The position numbers were made by a program, and so were the translations under genes. Positions 53,803 to 64,000 of a stretch of 64,000 nt of DNA are shown here, piece by piece. This DNA is from Globodera rostochiensis. Lineage: Eukaryota > Nematoda > Chromadorea > Rhabditida > Heteroderidae. Where the stretch lies: assembly GCA_018350325.1 (NCBI GenBank), contig JAEVLN010000007.1:2137109-2201108 (forward strand), read 5' to 3'. The notes under the pieces were generated by a model, which worked only from the letters and a program-made list of their open reading frames with translations, ran no database searches and was not told where the DNA came from. Every line of letters starts with the position of its first letter. Position 1 is the first letter of the stretch.

Positions 53803-55640
53803 GCATTTGCGAGAAAAAATCAACCAGCTTGAATTGGAATTGAAGGACGTGAAGCAGTTAAAGGAAGCAATAAAGGAGGTAAAAGAAATCGGGACTACCT
53901 ATATAAAGAAGTTTGAAAAAAAAACCGTGGCAAAATTTCAGTCCCAAAATAGAGATTTCAGTACAGTGCCGGTGCCCAACTCAATTTTTAGAGCATTATC
54001 TTTACTTTTTTTGTTTAAAAGTTAAAATTTAATAATAAAGGGAACGAAACAGCTGAAGGAAGGAGTGACTACAAAGATGGAGGAGTATCAGAAAGAACAG
54101 AAACAAACCAACGACGTGCTAATTGAAAAACTAAAGGGTAAACTTTGGAATTTAGAAAATCTATTTTTAACATTGAGTTGCGCTGCATAAGCCATCTTTT
54201 TGTTTCCGAAAATAATTAATTTATTTCACCGTTTCAGTTTCCATTGATCACTTATCGTCGAAGCATCAAGAACACGAAAAATTGTTAAATGCTCAGAAGA
54301 ATCTAATGGAAGAAAAAATTGGCTGGTTAAACAAAGACCAGGAGCAATGCGGTAGGGATTCAAGGGACGCAGGGATTCTTCAAAATCAACAATAATTAAT
54401 TCAATTTGTTTTGCACCGTTTCAGTTTCTATTAGGGTTGAGCGGGACCGGTACCGGGACCGGGACGGGATTTCCCGGTTTTTTCAGGTCCCGGTCCCGGT
54501 CGGGACGGGACTTTTTAAAATCTGAAAGTCCCGGTCCCGGTTTTTTGGTCCCGCCGGGACCGGGACCAACCGGGACTAAATTTACACCCCTAATGATGGC
54601 ATCATCGAGCGACAATTTCAATCTTTTTTACAAGTGCTCCCCAAAGAACTCGGTGTCTTAGTGGTTTGTCTTCCGGCATGTCAAATGTTTCTGTCGGGTT
54701 AGAGTCCGCTTGAGTACAAACATTTATTTATTCTTTTTCCTCTACTCACATGATTTTCTTCCCCTAATAATAAAAATATTTTAATTTTAAATATATATAT
54801 TTTTTTAAATTAAGCTAAAACAAGAATTTTTGAAATAAATTAATCACATCTTCCTGAATTTTTGCTTCAATTTCCTTAACAAAGATTGCCAATTTTTGTA
54901 AAAATTTCTCCGGCGGCGCCTGTCGGCACCGCCGGTTATCCTTCACTCTTACGTAAACCAGTTTTTTTCTCTAAATTTCGAAGCAAAATACATAATTTTG
55001 CTAAAATTTTGATGAAATTCTTTAACAAAATTGAGTCAAATTTCAAAAATTTTTCTCGGCGGCGCCTATCGGAACCGCCTACCCCCACCCTCCCTAAAAG
55101 TAAATCTCAAAAAATGATACGATAAAATTGAAGTTAAAGACAATGAGGAAGATATTTTGAATAACAAAAAATTTTTTTGTTTTACTATTGAACATTACAA
55201 AAAAAATTTTCCCTTGAAAAGTCCCGGTTAGTCCCGGTCCCGGTACCGATCCCGGTTGAAAATGTTGGTCCCGGTCCCGGGTTTTCTGGTCCCGGGAAGT
55301 CCCGGTCCCGGTTTTTCCCAAAAGTCCCGGTCCCGCTCAACCCTAGTTTCTATTGATCATTTCTCCCGAGTCCAAACGACGATCAGCGATTTGGAACAAA
55401 AGCAAAAGGATGATCAGCAAGAACTTTTACGCAAAATGGACGAATCGCTGAAGTCCGTCCAAGCGATGGTTGTCGCCGAATTGGGGCAACAGAACATGGA
55501 GTTGCAAAGTGATCAGAAGGCATTGCTGGACAGACTTAATGGACTTGAACAAAAGCAAACGGCGAATTCTGAACAACAAAAAACTGATCAAAAAGCACTG
55601 AGTGCAGCGATTGATCAAGTGGGTCTAAAGAGGGCATCAC
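53803..55640 (+). pseudogene. Coiled-coil exons of a SPRY-family gene, broken by a transposon
   Basis: Exons: 53803-about 53878 (LREKINQLELELKDVKQLKE), about 54042-54137 ([20 protein letters not shown]), about 54239-54352 (HQEHEKLLNAQKNLMEEKIG), and a final exon split by a hAT element into 54423-54431 and 55354 onward ([49 protein letters not shown]). The order matches the coiled-coil exons of the 14.1-11.3 kb gene. No SPRY exons follow. Instead the frame enters an inverted-repeat element at 55645. The gene has thus lost its interaction domain and its last coiled-coil exon is interrupted. Confidence 0.65.
54432..55345. mobile_element. 914-bp hAT-type element
   Basis: It begins TAGGGTTGAGCGGGACC and ends GGTCCCGCTCAACCCTA, perfect 17-bp terminal inverted repeats, flanked by the exact 8-bp duplication GTTTCTAT (54424-54431 and 55346-55353). 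Both ends are filled with GGGACCGGGAC/GTCCCGGTCCCGG arrays. The middle holds a tRNA-like head (about 54652-54720) and two GGCGGCGCC palindromes (54902, 55060). No transposase is encoded, so it is non-autonomous. Confidence 0.95.
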
Positions 55641-55644
55641 CTGG

Positions 55645-56668
55645 GGCCTATTTCAATTGTGTCATATCTCCGATATGATCCTATGATACGATATCATATC
55701 GTATGCAAAATTTCTGTTTCAATTGAATCGTATGAAAAATTCATGTGCCGCCCATGATATGTCATATGAGGGTGTCATATGTGCGGTTCAATTAGATCGG
55801 GTATGATATCAGAGATATGTGTATGACATCACAAGTGATATCATCCGCGGCACATGACTTTCCATATGACATATCGTGCGCGCGTTTCAATTAAAAGCGT
55901 GTCATAAATAGGATATGGCACGTCCCCTTACAGAAATCATACGCGGCTGTATCCGCTCCAAAGCGGTGATTTTTTATAAATTATTGAAATATTTTTTTTT
56001 CAAAATGTTAAAAACACGATTCTAGGGGTTTTCGGGGTCGTAGAATCCGAATCCCACTTCTATTTCGACCAATTCCGAACCCCGAACCCGAATTCGAACA
56101 ATTTTATGGAAAAAAAAATTTTTCGCTTTTTTTATTTATACCACCAAACTGTTTATAAAAAAGCTAAAAAAAATTCGAAAAATTTCAAAAAATTGTTCGA
56201 ATTCGGGTCCGGGATTCAGAATTGGGTGAAATCGAGGTCAGATTCGGATTTTACGGCCTAGAAATCCCTTGAAAAACTATTTTGAATTTTCGAAAAATTG
56301 TTCGAATTCGGGTCAGGGGTTCGAACTTGGTCGAAACAAAAGTCAGATTTGAATTCTACGACCCAAAATTCTAATTTTAATCACATTTTCGGGTTTGGAA
56401 AGGGGTATTAGTTTCGTAAAAGGGGCATTGGTTACGGTAATGAGAGAAATCATATGTAGAATAATGATATCATGTCGGTAAAAATTAATTGAAACAGCAC
56501 ATATGACATATGATTTCTGCGTATGATGCCGTGTCACACGCAGTCGTCGTATGTAGACTCTGCCTATGATATCATATCCCAGTCAATACGACGGAATTGA
56601 AACACAGATATGACATATCATAGGAACATATCGGAGATATGATCCAATTGAAATAGGCCCCTGCCGTA
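55645..56668. mobile_element. About 1-kb element with long inverted repeats
   Basis: The left end GGGGCCTATTTCAATTGTGT and CATATCTCCGATATGATCC are mirrored at the right end by GGATC-type text ATATCGGAGATATGATCCAA and TTGAAATAGGCCCC. CATATGAC/GTCATATG words fill both arms. The centre carries copies of the dispersed TTCGAATTCGGG repeat (56030-56400). A 3-bp CTG may be the target duplication. It sits directly after the coiled-coil pseudogene. No protein is encoded. Confidence 0.8.
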
Positions 56669-57409
56669 TTGCCCCGTCTCAGATCGCCGACTGATCCAAT
56701 TCCTTCGCGGTGCAATCGCATCTCAACTTTGTGCTCTCCTCCCAAACATTTGCAGTTTTGCCCCATTTCGTTCTCCATCAACAACCAATCCATCGGCAAA
56801 ATGCTGACCCCCAGAAACATTTTTTGCTCAAATCATTTGAATTTTTCACGATGGGGCACACACTCATATAGGTAGTACATATTCATCAGAGTGTAATCTT
56901 TACTAATGGGAAAGGCAAATAGAACCATCTAAAAGGGGGAGGGCACGAATCAGGATTATGCCCATTTCTGCCCCCCCCCCCTTTTTTTGCCCTCTCCGGT
57001 AGGGGGGGGGGGATCGATCAGAGAAAATTGTGGGCATAAAAAGGCACTGACTGACATACAAAATTCATTTTCTATTCTCATTTATTTGTTTTACATTTGG
57101 TTGTTGATTTTATCTTTCAAAATCCGTTCCCAAATATAATCTTTCTTTATTCAATTAATTACTAAAAGATAGAAGTTTTAGTTTAAATTTGAGATGATTA
57201 TAACAAATCATTAAGACGAAAAGCATAGAGCCCCCCTTTTTTAAAAGATAATTTTTATTTCAATATTTAATGCGATGAAGTGCCAAAATCTCTTCCTTTA
57301 CTATTCGCTTTTCTGATATTTATAAAAATTAAATTTCTGAGTAAAATATTTGATAGAGATGTTAATAACTTTTTTTTCTTTAGAAAGAATACAAATCATC
57401 TTCATCAAA
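56669..57409. other. Intergenic
   Basis: C- and G-runs near 56973-56990 and 57003-57012. A minus-strand open frame (about 56660-56820, containing CKCLGGEHKVEMRL) is not recognised. The 57380-57409 segment AAGAATACAAATCATCTTCATC is the 5' leader of the next gene and recurs before 63959. Confidence 0.3.
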
Positions 57410-58486
57410 ATGTCATCATCTTCATCAAGCGGGGCGGACTGGACGCCAGTCCCCCCCTGTGGCTGTGGGTGCCAATATTATCGTGCCGTTAAAATGAAAT
57501 GGCGGACTCACCCAATGAGCGCCGGAAACCAATTTCTCATCAACACCGGAAAAACTCTTCTTGCACCTCTAAGCTTTGGAGCTAGTTTCTGGGTTAATTG
57601 CAAAAAAAAATTTACAATTTAAAAATTAATTTACAGGGAACGGCTGATACGGCGCACCACGCGGTTTTGGTTTATTTTGTCTGTGGCAAGTGTGGCAATG
57701 TTTACCGGTGCACTTACGACCTTTTCCCTTGCGGCAAAAAATACCGGTACTAATTTCTTTCTGTTAAACTAATCAAAAAAATCAATTTAAGCAAAGACCT
57801 TATAACAATAATCTGCTTTAAAAATTGGACGAGGAAATTTAGATAAAATTAAATTATTTTTTTGTTTAAAAATCTGACTTTAAAATAGAGTTGGCCGGAA
57901 TTGGTATTGAAATGGACAATTTTTTCCACTTTTCAAAATCCCTTCAAAACTCCCTGATATGGTCCGGTTACCAATCATATTTGCTTTGTTTTTTATCCAT
58001 TAGTCCCGGCCAACTCTGTTTAAACGGAAAAGAAGCCAACAGATTTTTTAACATTTCTTTATGATTATTTGTTTTAGTTGGGGCTACTACGGCTCCTATT
58101 ACAAACTTTGTCGAGACACCAAACTGCGTCTTTTTTATGAAGGAGTCGAGGACGTTTTTTGTGGTATGTGGAAGAATTACAATTTGATTAGTGCCGCCTG
58201 TGACGATTGGGCACGCGACTTCTATAATCGTGGTATAAAGTTTCTCTTCTTTTTTCTTATTGGTTTTTAGTGTTTAATTTTTGCTTTCAAAAGCATTTAA
58301 ATTTCTTATTTAGTTAACGACAAATCTGAAGAGGCAGCAGCGGAGTGCGCGCGGCTCTACATAAATCTACTGGGGTCGGCGGCAGTGTGTGAGCAATCCA
58401 CGGGGTTAGTCTCGAGACTTGCGCCGGTGTTTACCAGCCTGGCTAAATGCGTGAATGATTGCTTTGAAGATGATTTTACAGAATGA
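57410..58486 (+). CDS. 206-residue Cys-rich protein of unknown function
   Basis: Four exons (57410-57592, 57637-57746, 58078-58232, 58314-58486) total 621 bases in one frame, with GT-AG introns. The protein starts MSSSSSSGADWTPVPPCGCG and CQYYRAVKMKW, followed by GNQFLINTGKTLLAPLSFGA, then VCGKCGNVYRCTYDLFPCGK and KYRWGYYGSYYKLCRD, then DVFCGMWKNYNLISAACDDW, and a C-terminal part with ECARLYINLLGS, CEQSTG and CVNDCFEDDFTE. The CxC and CxxC pairs could bind metal or form disulphides. There is no signal peptide. A paralogue with the same leader and Ser-rich start begins at 63959. I recognise no family. A lineage-specific gene family is the likeliest reading. Confidence 0.7.
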
Positions 58487-60038
58487 TTTTTTGAATACAT
58501 TCTGCGCTGTTTACTGTTGTTGCTTACGACTTTAAATTAAATTTCAGTTTTATGCATAACTATCAAATAATGCGTTTAATGAGTCCGGACAAAAGAAATT
58601 TTGCACAAAAAACCAAATGTGGGTACAAAATATACGGCCAAATTTTATTTGTGTGTATATCATTTAATTTCACTGCTTTTCAATATTGATTAGTTGTGCC
58701 GTTGGCTGCTCACGACGCGCCATTTTCTAAGGCCCTGGTTTTTTGACCCAATGGGCTTTTCCGGGCGTCGCAAATTTTTTTTTGCTAGTGCCCGTCCAAA
58801 CTCTTCTATTATTGCACGGAACCCGGAATTCCCCGTCCAAAAGGGGCCGGGATTAGAACAAAAAAAACAAATTGTGATTTTCTCCGGTGAAAAGACGTGA
58901 TTTTCCCGACCATCCTGGTCAAAACCACAGGATTCCGGTCCCGTAAATTAAGCGATATTCAAAAAAAAATCTCCATTTTTAATCGGGAAACTAATCGACT
59001 TTATCCCTGGTGCGCAGTCAGAATAAAGCCCGAGATCGCGATCTCACAAAAAAGTGCTTGAGATTTAAATTTTTTTTTAAATACCTTCCTTTTTGCGCCA
59101 ACGATCAATCCCGCGTGATTGAACACCCACCAAATCCGAACAATCTAGAACAATTCCAAAAAATCTCTCGGAATCCGGATTCAATCCCGTCCAAATTTCA
59201 AAGAATCTTCCCGATTTTGCTCGATCGGATTGCCTCTGGGTTTTAATTGTTTTTTGGGGGGTTTTTTGGAAAACTATGCCACAAAATCCCCCGAAAATTT
59301 ATCTGGCGCCCCTGGCCACCACCATTTTTGGTCTATCCGCCGTCTACGACTTCAGAACAGTCTGCTGAAGCTGTGGACGATGAATCGTTGCGCTGCTACT
59401 GATGGGCAGCACGTTGGTCAACACTTCGTTAGAATGCGAATCCGTGCCCGTTTCGTTGTCGTTCAGCGTCGCCTTCTTCTCATTGCGAACTTTTTCTGCT
59501 CAAAAACAGCAAAATCAGGCTTTGCAGCGTCCGAACCTGCACGGCCTTTCGATTTAACCCCGGAATAGGACTCAAATTTTTGAAAAACCAATTTTCTAAA
59601 TTTACAATAAAAATGCTGCGCCGCGCATGTAATAGTCCCGTGTTGAAGCTAAGATTAAGCTTAAATAAGGACAAATCTTATAAATAAGGACATTTAGCAT
59701 TTATAAGATTGGCACCCCTCAAAAAAGGACAAATCTTATAAAAAAGGACAGATGCGACCTTTGGTTTAAAACCTTTTTCTATTTTTTTCCAAAAAAAGGG
59801 GGTAAAAGAAAGTAGAAGCAATGTTGACCGAATATTTTTGGACAAAAAATTGAAAACGATGGGCGTGAGGACACTGATCCGAACATTCAGAAAATTATGG
59901 AAAGTTGTCTAATTTTTGAAATTCCTTGAGAAAATTTTGAAAGTTTGACTCGATTTATTAGATTTGCAACCAAACTGTTTTTCTCATTTTCTTTGACTTC
60001 TATTGCCTCATTCATCATAAATTTTTTTGAGATTCTGA
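58487..60038. other. Intergenic
   Basis: No gene is recognised. A short direct repeat, AGGACAAATCTTATAAA, occurs around 59668-59752. Open frames at 59010-59246 and 59230-59568 (+) show no domain. Confidence 0.25.
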
Positions 60039-60616
60039 TTATCTTTTAAAATCTAGCGGTGCGTATTTTTGCCATACGCAAAAACAATTGCATTTTTTGT
60101 TTCTATCGGCATTGACATTAGCCGATGCCCTCTTTAAACCCATTTGATAAATCATTGCAATCAGTGCTTTTTGATCAGCTTTTTGTTGACAAGAACTTAC
60201 CGTTTGATTTTGCTCACTTCCATCAAGTCTGCCCATCAATCTCTTCTGATCACTTTGCATCAACGAAAACTGATCAGCGGAAGCTGAATCGGTGTAAAAA
60301 ATGAATTATTTTAGTGAAGCAAAAGATGGTTAATGCAGCAGCACATTCTCAAGGATAAAAATGGGTTTCTAAATTCAAAATTACCCCTTTAGTAAATTTG
60401 GGGGAAATTATAAAAATTTGCTATTTTTATTTGGGGTTTTTGGAGGGGACCAGCGGTGCCGACAGACGCCGCTGGAAAAAGAATAAAAAAAAGTCCCCCT
60501 TCAATTCTTTTTCGCTTTCCACCGGCACTTGAGGAGGTTGACAAATTGATCGTTTGTTCACGTTCCAATTGGGCAATTCGGGCACGCAAAAGACGCAATT
60601 CTTCGGATGGGTTCAT
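60039..60616 (-). pseudogene. Coiled-coil SPRY-family N-terminus, fragment
   Basis: The minus strand reads [20 protein letters not shown] (60616) and STSSSAGGKRKRIEGG, homologous to exon 1 of the two coiled-coil SPRY genes but with KRKR for KRRR. The frame then runs into a repeat with the GGTGCCGACAGACGCCGC motif. Further on, about 60285-60117, lies an exon [20 protein letters not shown] and [20 protein letters not shown], homologous to the final coiled-coil exon of the 55.4 kb fragment. No SPRY exons follow. It is a decayed third member of this architecture. Confidence 0.6.
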
Positions 60617-60985
60617 ATTATTTACTCCAAAATTCCAAATTATAGTTTCTGAAATGGCGTTGTTTATTAAAAATGAATATGGGACGTCCAGTTGACCCCA
60701 ATCGGTATAGGAAATATTGCCGTTCCCGCAATTTTTATTTAATCGGGCTCAAATGAATTGTTTTTTTAAACCCTGGTAACTACTGATTGGACAAAATTTA
60801 AATGGGAAAATCACCCCGAAAGTAAAAATTAATATATTTTTGTTGTGTTGTGTCACTGAATTGAATAAAGATTATCATTGGAAACGGATAAAAAAGGAAA
60901 AAAAAATCAATGGCGAATGTGACATAACAAAAACATGAGAATGGCTCAAATGATTTTTGCTTTTATGCGCACACAAATCTCTCTG
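60617..60985. other. Intergenic
   Basis: AT-rich. No gene or repeat structure is recognised. Confidence 0.3.
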
Positions 60986-61665
60986 ACCGACCCCCCCCCC
61001 CCACCGGGTACATGTCAACTCGCCGACGCCGACTCGCCGACATGTCAACTCGCCGACGTGTCAACTCGCCGACGGTCGACTCGCCGATAATAGTTCAATT
61101 CCTGTTTTTATCTATCAACTCAAATTTTTGAATTTAAAAAGTTAGATTTGTAAAAATCTCAATCAGGTTCAGGGTGGAAAATATGCCGGAATTAAAAAAT
61201 TAGTCAAACCAAAAAAAGGAATTGTTTTTGAATATTGAAAAACGTTCGAATTTGGGTTTGGGGTTCGACATTCGCAAACCGAGCTCGGATTCGTGCCCTA
61301 AGCTTAAATTTACCCTAGAAAACATGCATTTTTAAAGAAATTTTGGGAAATAAATTAGGTATAAACATCTAAATTTTTAACATTGTTTTCGGTAGGGATC
61401 CCAATTCTTCATGATTGCCGCAATTTTTTTTCCAGAACTAGATTGAGATTTTTACAAATCTAACTTTTTAAATTCAAGATAGATAAAAACAGGAATTGAA
61501 CTATTATCGGCGAGTCGACCGTCGGCGAGTCGAACCATCGGCGAGTCAACCGTCGGCGAGTTGACACGTCGGCGAGTTGACATGTCGGCGAGTCGGCGTC
61601 GGTGAGTCGACCATCGGCGAGTCGGCGTCGGCGAGTTGAACTGTTCCCCCCCACCCCCACCAGGG
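60986..61665. mobile_element. Inverted-repeat element with CGCCGA arrays
   Basis: The left arm (about 60990-61165: CCCACC, CATGTCAACTCGCCGACG words, AATAGTTCAATTCCTGTTTT, AAAAGTTAGATTTGTAAAAATC) is mirrored by the right arm (about 61440-61660: GATTTTTACAAATCTAACTT, AAAACAGGAATTGAACTATT, TCGGCGAGTTGACATGTCGG, GGTGGG). The centre holds a copy of the dispersed TTCGAATTTGGG repeat. It is non-coding. The open frames in the right arm are repeat artefacts. Confidence 0.8.
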
Positions 61666-62430
61666 GCCGTATGCAAAGAACGGGGTAAAGTTACCCGGGT
61701 AACCTGACCCTCAGCTGCGGGTAACCTTAGCCGTTACCCGCTTCTTTGAATACCATTGGAAAAAAGGCAACCGAACCGAATCCAGATTAGAGTGTTCTGG
61801 CCATAACTTTTTTTAATTGTCCAATCGCAAAGCTTTAGCTTAATGATAGCTTTATCTTGACAAGAGCTTTCGAATGGTTATTAGAAAATCTGATCGGTTA
61901 AGTTTAAAGTCAGTTATTTCCCCGGTCTGTATTCGAGTCCGTATGCCGAAAAAAAGCCCAAAATATTTAAAATTAAAAACAACTTTGTTTAAAAGAGATA
62001 AAATCTGCATTCTTTTATAAACAAATTTGTTTTCTCGATTTATGTATGCTAATTTTCTCACAGATTGGTGTACAAAAAATCACACTGACTTTAATTCAAA
62101 GATATTTATTCAAAGAATTAAAAATAAAATTTAAAATTTATGTAAGGTGAAGGAGCAGATTTTATTTTATTAGTCCCACTTTTGAATTTATTTTTAATGA
62201 CTTTAAATATTTTAAAATTAATTTGAAAGGAAGCTAGGTCGAGTGCTTACCCTGGTCCGACCCAGGGTAGCAATCTTACCCGCAGCTGAGGGTAACCTAA
62301 CCCGTTACTCGATTCTTTGAATACGGGTAGAAAGTTACCCGCAGCTGAGGGTTAGGTTACCCGGGTAACTTAACCCACAACTCGGGGTAGTTCATTGAAT
62401 ACGGGTATGCATACGGGCCCAGGGGTGGGT
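61666..62430. mobile_element. Inverted-repeat element with GGGTAAC arrays
   Basis: The left end CCAGGGGCCGTATGCAAAGA with GGGTAACCT words is mirrored by the right end GGGTAGTTCATTGAATACGG and TATGCATACGGGCCCAGGGG. The GTTACCCG/CGGGTAAC word is repeated at both ends, and a degraded copy of the 49.5 kb fold-back lies inside (61760-61945). It abuts the previous element. No protein is encoded. Confidence 0.65.
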
Positions 62431-62508
62431 CGAAACTGACAAACAAAGTCATTTTGACCATTTCTATCTCTCATTTACTTTTTTTGTTACATTCAGCACA
62501 GTTGTAAG

Positions 62509-63850
62509 TAGAGACCGGCCAGAAGGGTCGGTCGGTACTTTTCGGTAAAGTACCGAAAAAGTACCGGTACCGAAAAGTACCGAAAATGTCCAAAAAGGTT
62601 CGGTCGGTACTTTTCGGTAAAGTACCGAAAAAGTACCGGTACCGAAAAGTACCGAAAAAAATTGTCGGTACTTTTTCGGTTTTCGGTACCAAAATTTTTT
62701 ATAATTAACTTTTCAACAAAAAATCGTTTATTTTGGAAATCTTGGCTTTCTTAGTATTTATAATTGAGTATTGGGAGATTGCGGTTCAAAAAAATCAGCA
62801 TTTCGACCTGTTCCTGCTCTGTGGCAAGAAGGCTTAGGCCCCGAGACCGAGACCCAAAAAACCCGAGAAATTTCCCACAAGTTTTAGGAATTATTTTTTG
62901 GTTTAATTGCATTTTCTTAAACATTTTTTTCAGAAGGAGCATATTTGTCAAGGAATTTTCAAAAATTCAAGTTGTTTTGAAAACTTCTGCTGGGGGCGGG
63001 GAGGTGGGAGTCGGCGGTGCCGATAGGCGCCGCCGAGAAAAATTCAAATTTTTGACTCAATTTGTTAAGAGATTTTCTGCCAAAATTTTAAAAATACGGT
63101 ATTTTTTGGGAATGGGGGGGGGGGGGTCAAAACCGAGAAATTTCTCGGTTCGAGACCGAGACTCTCGAACAGCTCTAGCCGAAGGCGTCGCAGAGAGAAC
63201 AAAATAAAAATTCTTACGATTTTATTAAGAAAACTTGTCCAATTTCGATAACTAAATGATGAAAAAAGTTTTGAATCGGTTAAATTTTTGAAAATTAATT
63301 TGCTAGTAACTTTCTTCAAAAAAATTGAGAAATTCCTAAATTACCTTCAATTTAAAAATCTTAAATACATATTTAATGAAAAAATATTGTTTTTCTTGCC
63401 ATGAAATTAATTAAAAGACACAAAAAACTATTTACACAGTCGGGGTTTAAACCCCAGGCAACCACATCACTCGCCAGCAGGGCATTCAATAAAAATAATA
63501 AAAAGGAATTTGACTCGAGGACTCGAACCTCAAGACAATAAGGTATTTTGGTTAACAGTTTAACCACTGAGCCACGTAATATTTTGAATAACGGTTGAAT
63601 AATTCAAATATATTACCAATTTTTCCATTCGGTACTTTTTTCGGTACTCAAATTTTGTTCGGTCGGTACCTTCGGTACTCAGATTTTTTCGGTCGGTACT
63701 TTTCGGTAAAGTACCGAAAAAGTACCGGTACCGAAAACCATCGGTACTTTCCGAAAAGGTTCGGTCGGTACTTTTCGGGAAAGTACCGATGCCTGAGTAC
63801 CGAAAAGTACCGCAAAAGCATCGGTACTTCCCCGTACCGTCCGATCTCTA
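62509..63850. mobile_element. 1.34-kb hAT-type element
   Basis: It begins TAGAGACCGG and ends CCGATCTCTA, and is flanked by the exact 8-bp duplication GTTGTAAG (62501-62508 and 63851-63858). Both ends are filled with GGTACTTTTCGGTAAAGTAC and GTACCGGTACCGAAAA arrays about 180-230 bases long. The centre carries a GGCGGTGCCGATAGGCGCCG motif (63013), a G-run, a GAGACCGAGAC repeat and a tRNA-like head. No transposase was found. Confidence 0.95.
63512..63575 (-). repeat. tRNA-like segment inside the hAT element
   Basis: The minus strand reads GTGGCTCAGTGGTTAAACTG (box A) and GAGGTTCGAGTCCTCGAGTC (box B). The stems beyond the T arm are incomplete, so it is probably a tRNA relic or SINE head. Confidence 0.45.
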
Positions 63851-63958
63851 GTTGTAAGCCCTCCCCCTCACCCCTCAGCCCCCCCCCAAAAATGCTTTCC
63901 GTTATTCTGGCTATTTAAAATTGTTCGTTCATCAGGAAGAATACAAATCTTCATAAAA

Positions 63959-64000
63959 ATGGGATCATCATCATCATCTTCATCGTCATCATCATTAGAA
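63959..64000 (+). CDS. 5' end of a Ser-rich paralogue (runs off the window)
   Basis: ATG at 63959 starts MGSSSSSSSSSSSLE and the window ends. The leader AGGAAGAATACAAATCTTCATAAAA matches that of the 57410 gene (AGAAAGAATACAAATCATCTTCATCAAA), so this is very probably a related gene. Only 14 codons are visible. Confidence 0.5.
   Translation, partial: MGSSSSSSSSSSLE

Noticed and set aside
54421..54661. Gly/Pro/Thr-rich open frames in the GGGACC array
   Set aside because: They lie in the terminal arrays of a hAT element and read repeat words, not a protein.
61452..61676. Arg-rich open frames (RRRLADGR-like)
   Set aside because: Repeat-derived from the CGCCGA array in the right arm of an inverted-repeat element.

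Overview
This is a nuclear eukaryotic window from a nematode, most likely a plant-parasitic cyst nematode of the Globodera type. Evidence: AT-rich DNA, small multi-exon genes with short introns, GC-AG introns, many SPRY-domain genes of the kind expanded in potato cyst nematodes (SPRYSEC/RBP-1 relatives), small signal-peptide genes, and abundant short terminal-inverted-repeat elements. Species assignment is inference. Exons were joined by hand from splice sites and reading phase, so exon edges are models; several joins were cross-checked because the summed exon lengths give an uninterrupted frame.

The window is dominated by one gene family network. (1) Five BTB-BACK genes (18.3, 22.7, 26.8 and 34.2 kb on +; 53.0-51.2 kb on -). 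Each is followed on the same strand, 0.2-0.6 kb downstream, by SPRY exons. At all five loci the last long BTB exon ends in phase 1 and the first SPRY exon opens in the matching phase, so each locus can be read as one BTB-BACK-SPRY gene or as two adjacent genes. (2) Three SPRY genes with N-terminal coiled-coil exons (14.1-11.3 kb and 40.1-38.7 kb on -; 30.4-32.3 kb on +). (3) Decayed copies and fragments (0.98, 17.3, 21.7, 38.0, 53.5, 53.8-55.6 and 60.1-60.6 kb). The BTB/SPRY pair at 16.6-20.9 kb is tandemly duplicated at 21.0-25.4 kb almost base for base.

A second module is a TATA promoter, signal-peptide exon and Ser/Pro/Asn linker exon. It forms a complete 46-residue secreted peptide gene at 45.4-45.1 kb. 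At 53.0 kb the same module is spliced in frame onto a BTB gene, apparently because the ancestral BTB start codon became a 3' splice site. Promoter remnants lie at 26.1 and 29.8 kb and a linker-exon remnant at 0.7 kb. This suggests a cassette that can convert an intracellular ubiquitin-ligase adaptor type protein into a secreted one, which is the most interesting signal in the window.

Other genes: a small secreted protein (2.4-2.8 kb), a possible Cys-rich secreted peptide (6.65-6.3 kb, -), a guanylate cyclase relic interrupted by a tRNA-like gene (8.9-9.6 kb), the 3' half of a histidine acid phosphatase (15.8-15.1 kb, -), a 109-residue four-exon gene present twice as an inverted repeat (37.45-36.96 kb - and 42.5-43.0 kb +), a low-complexity two-exon gene (44.5-44.1 kb, -), a GH18 chitinase-like gene whose catalytic Glu is Gln (47.5-49.0 kb), and a four-exon Cys-rich gene (57.4-58.5 kb) whose paralogue begins at the window end.

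The remainder is repeats: at least five hAT-type elements with exact 8-bp target-site duplications, long fold-back elements (49.5, 55.6-56.7, 61.0-61.7 and 61.7-62.4 kb), tRNA-like SINE heads, and a dispersed degenerate repeat family. Many intergenic blocks show nothing recognisable.
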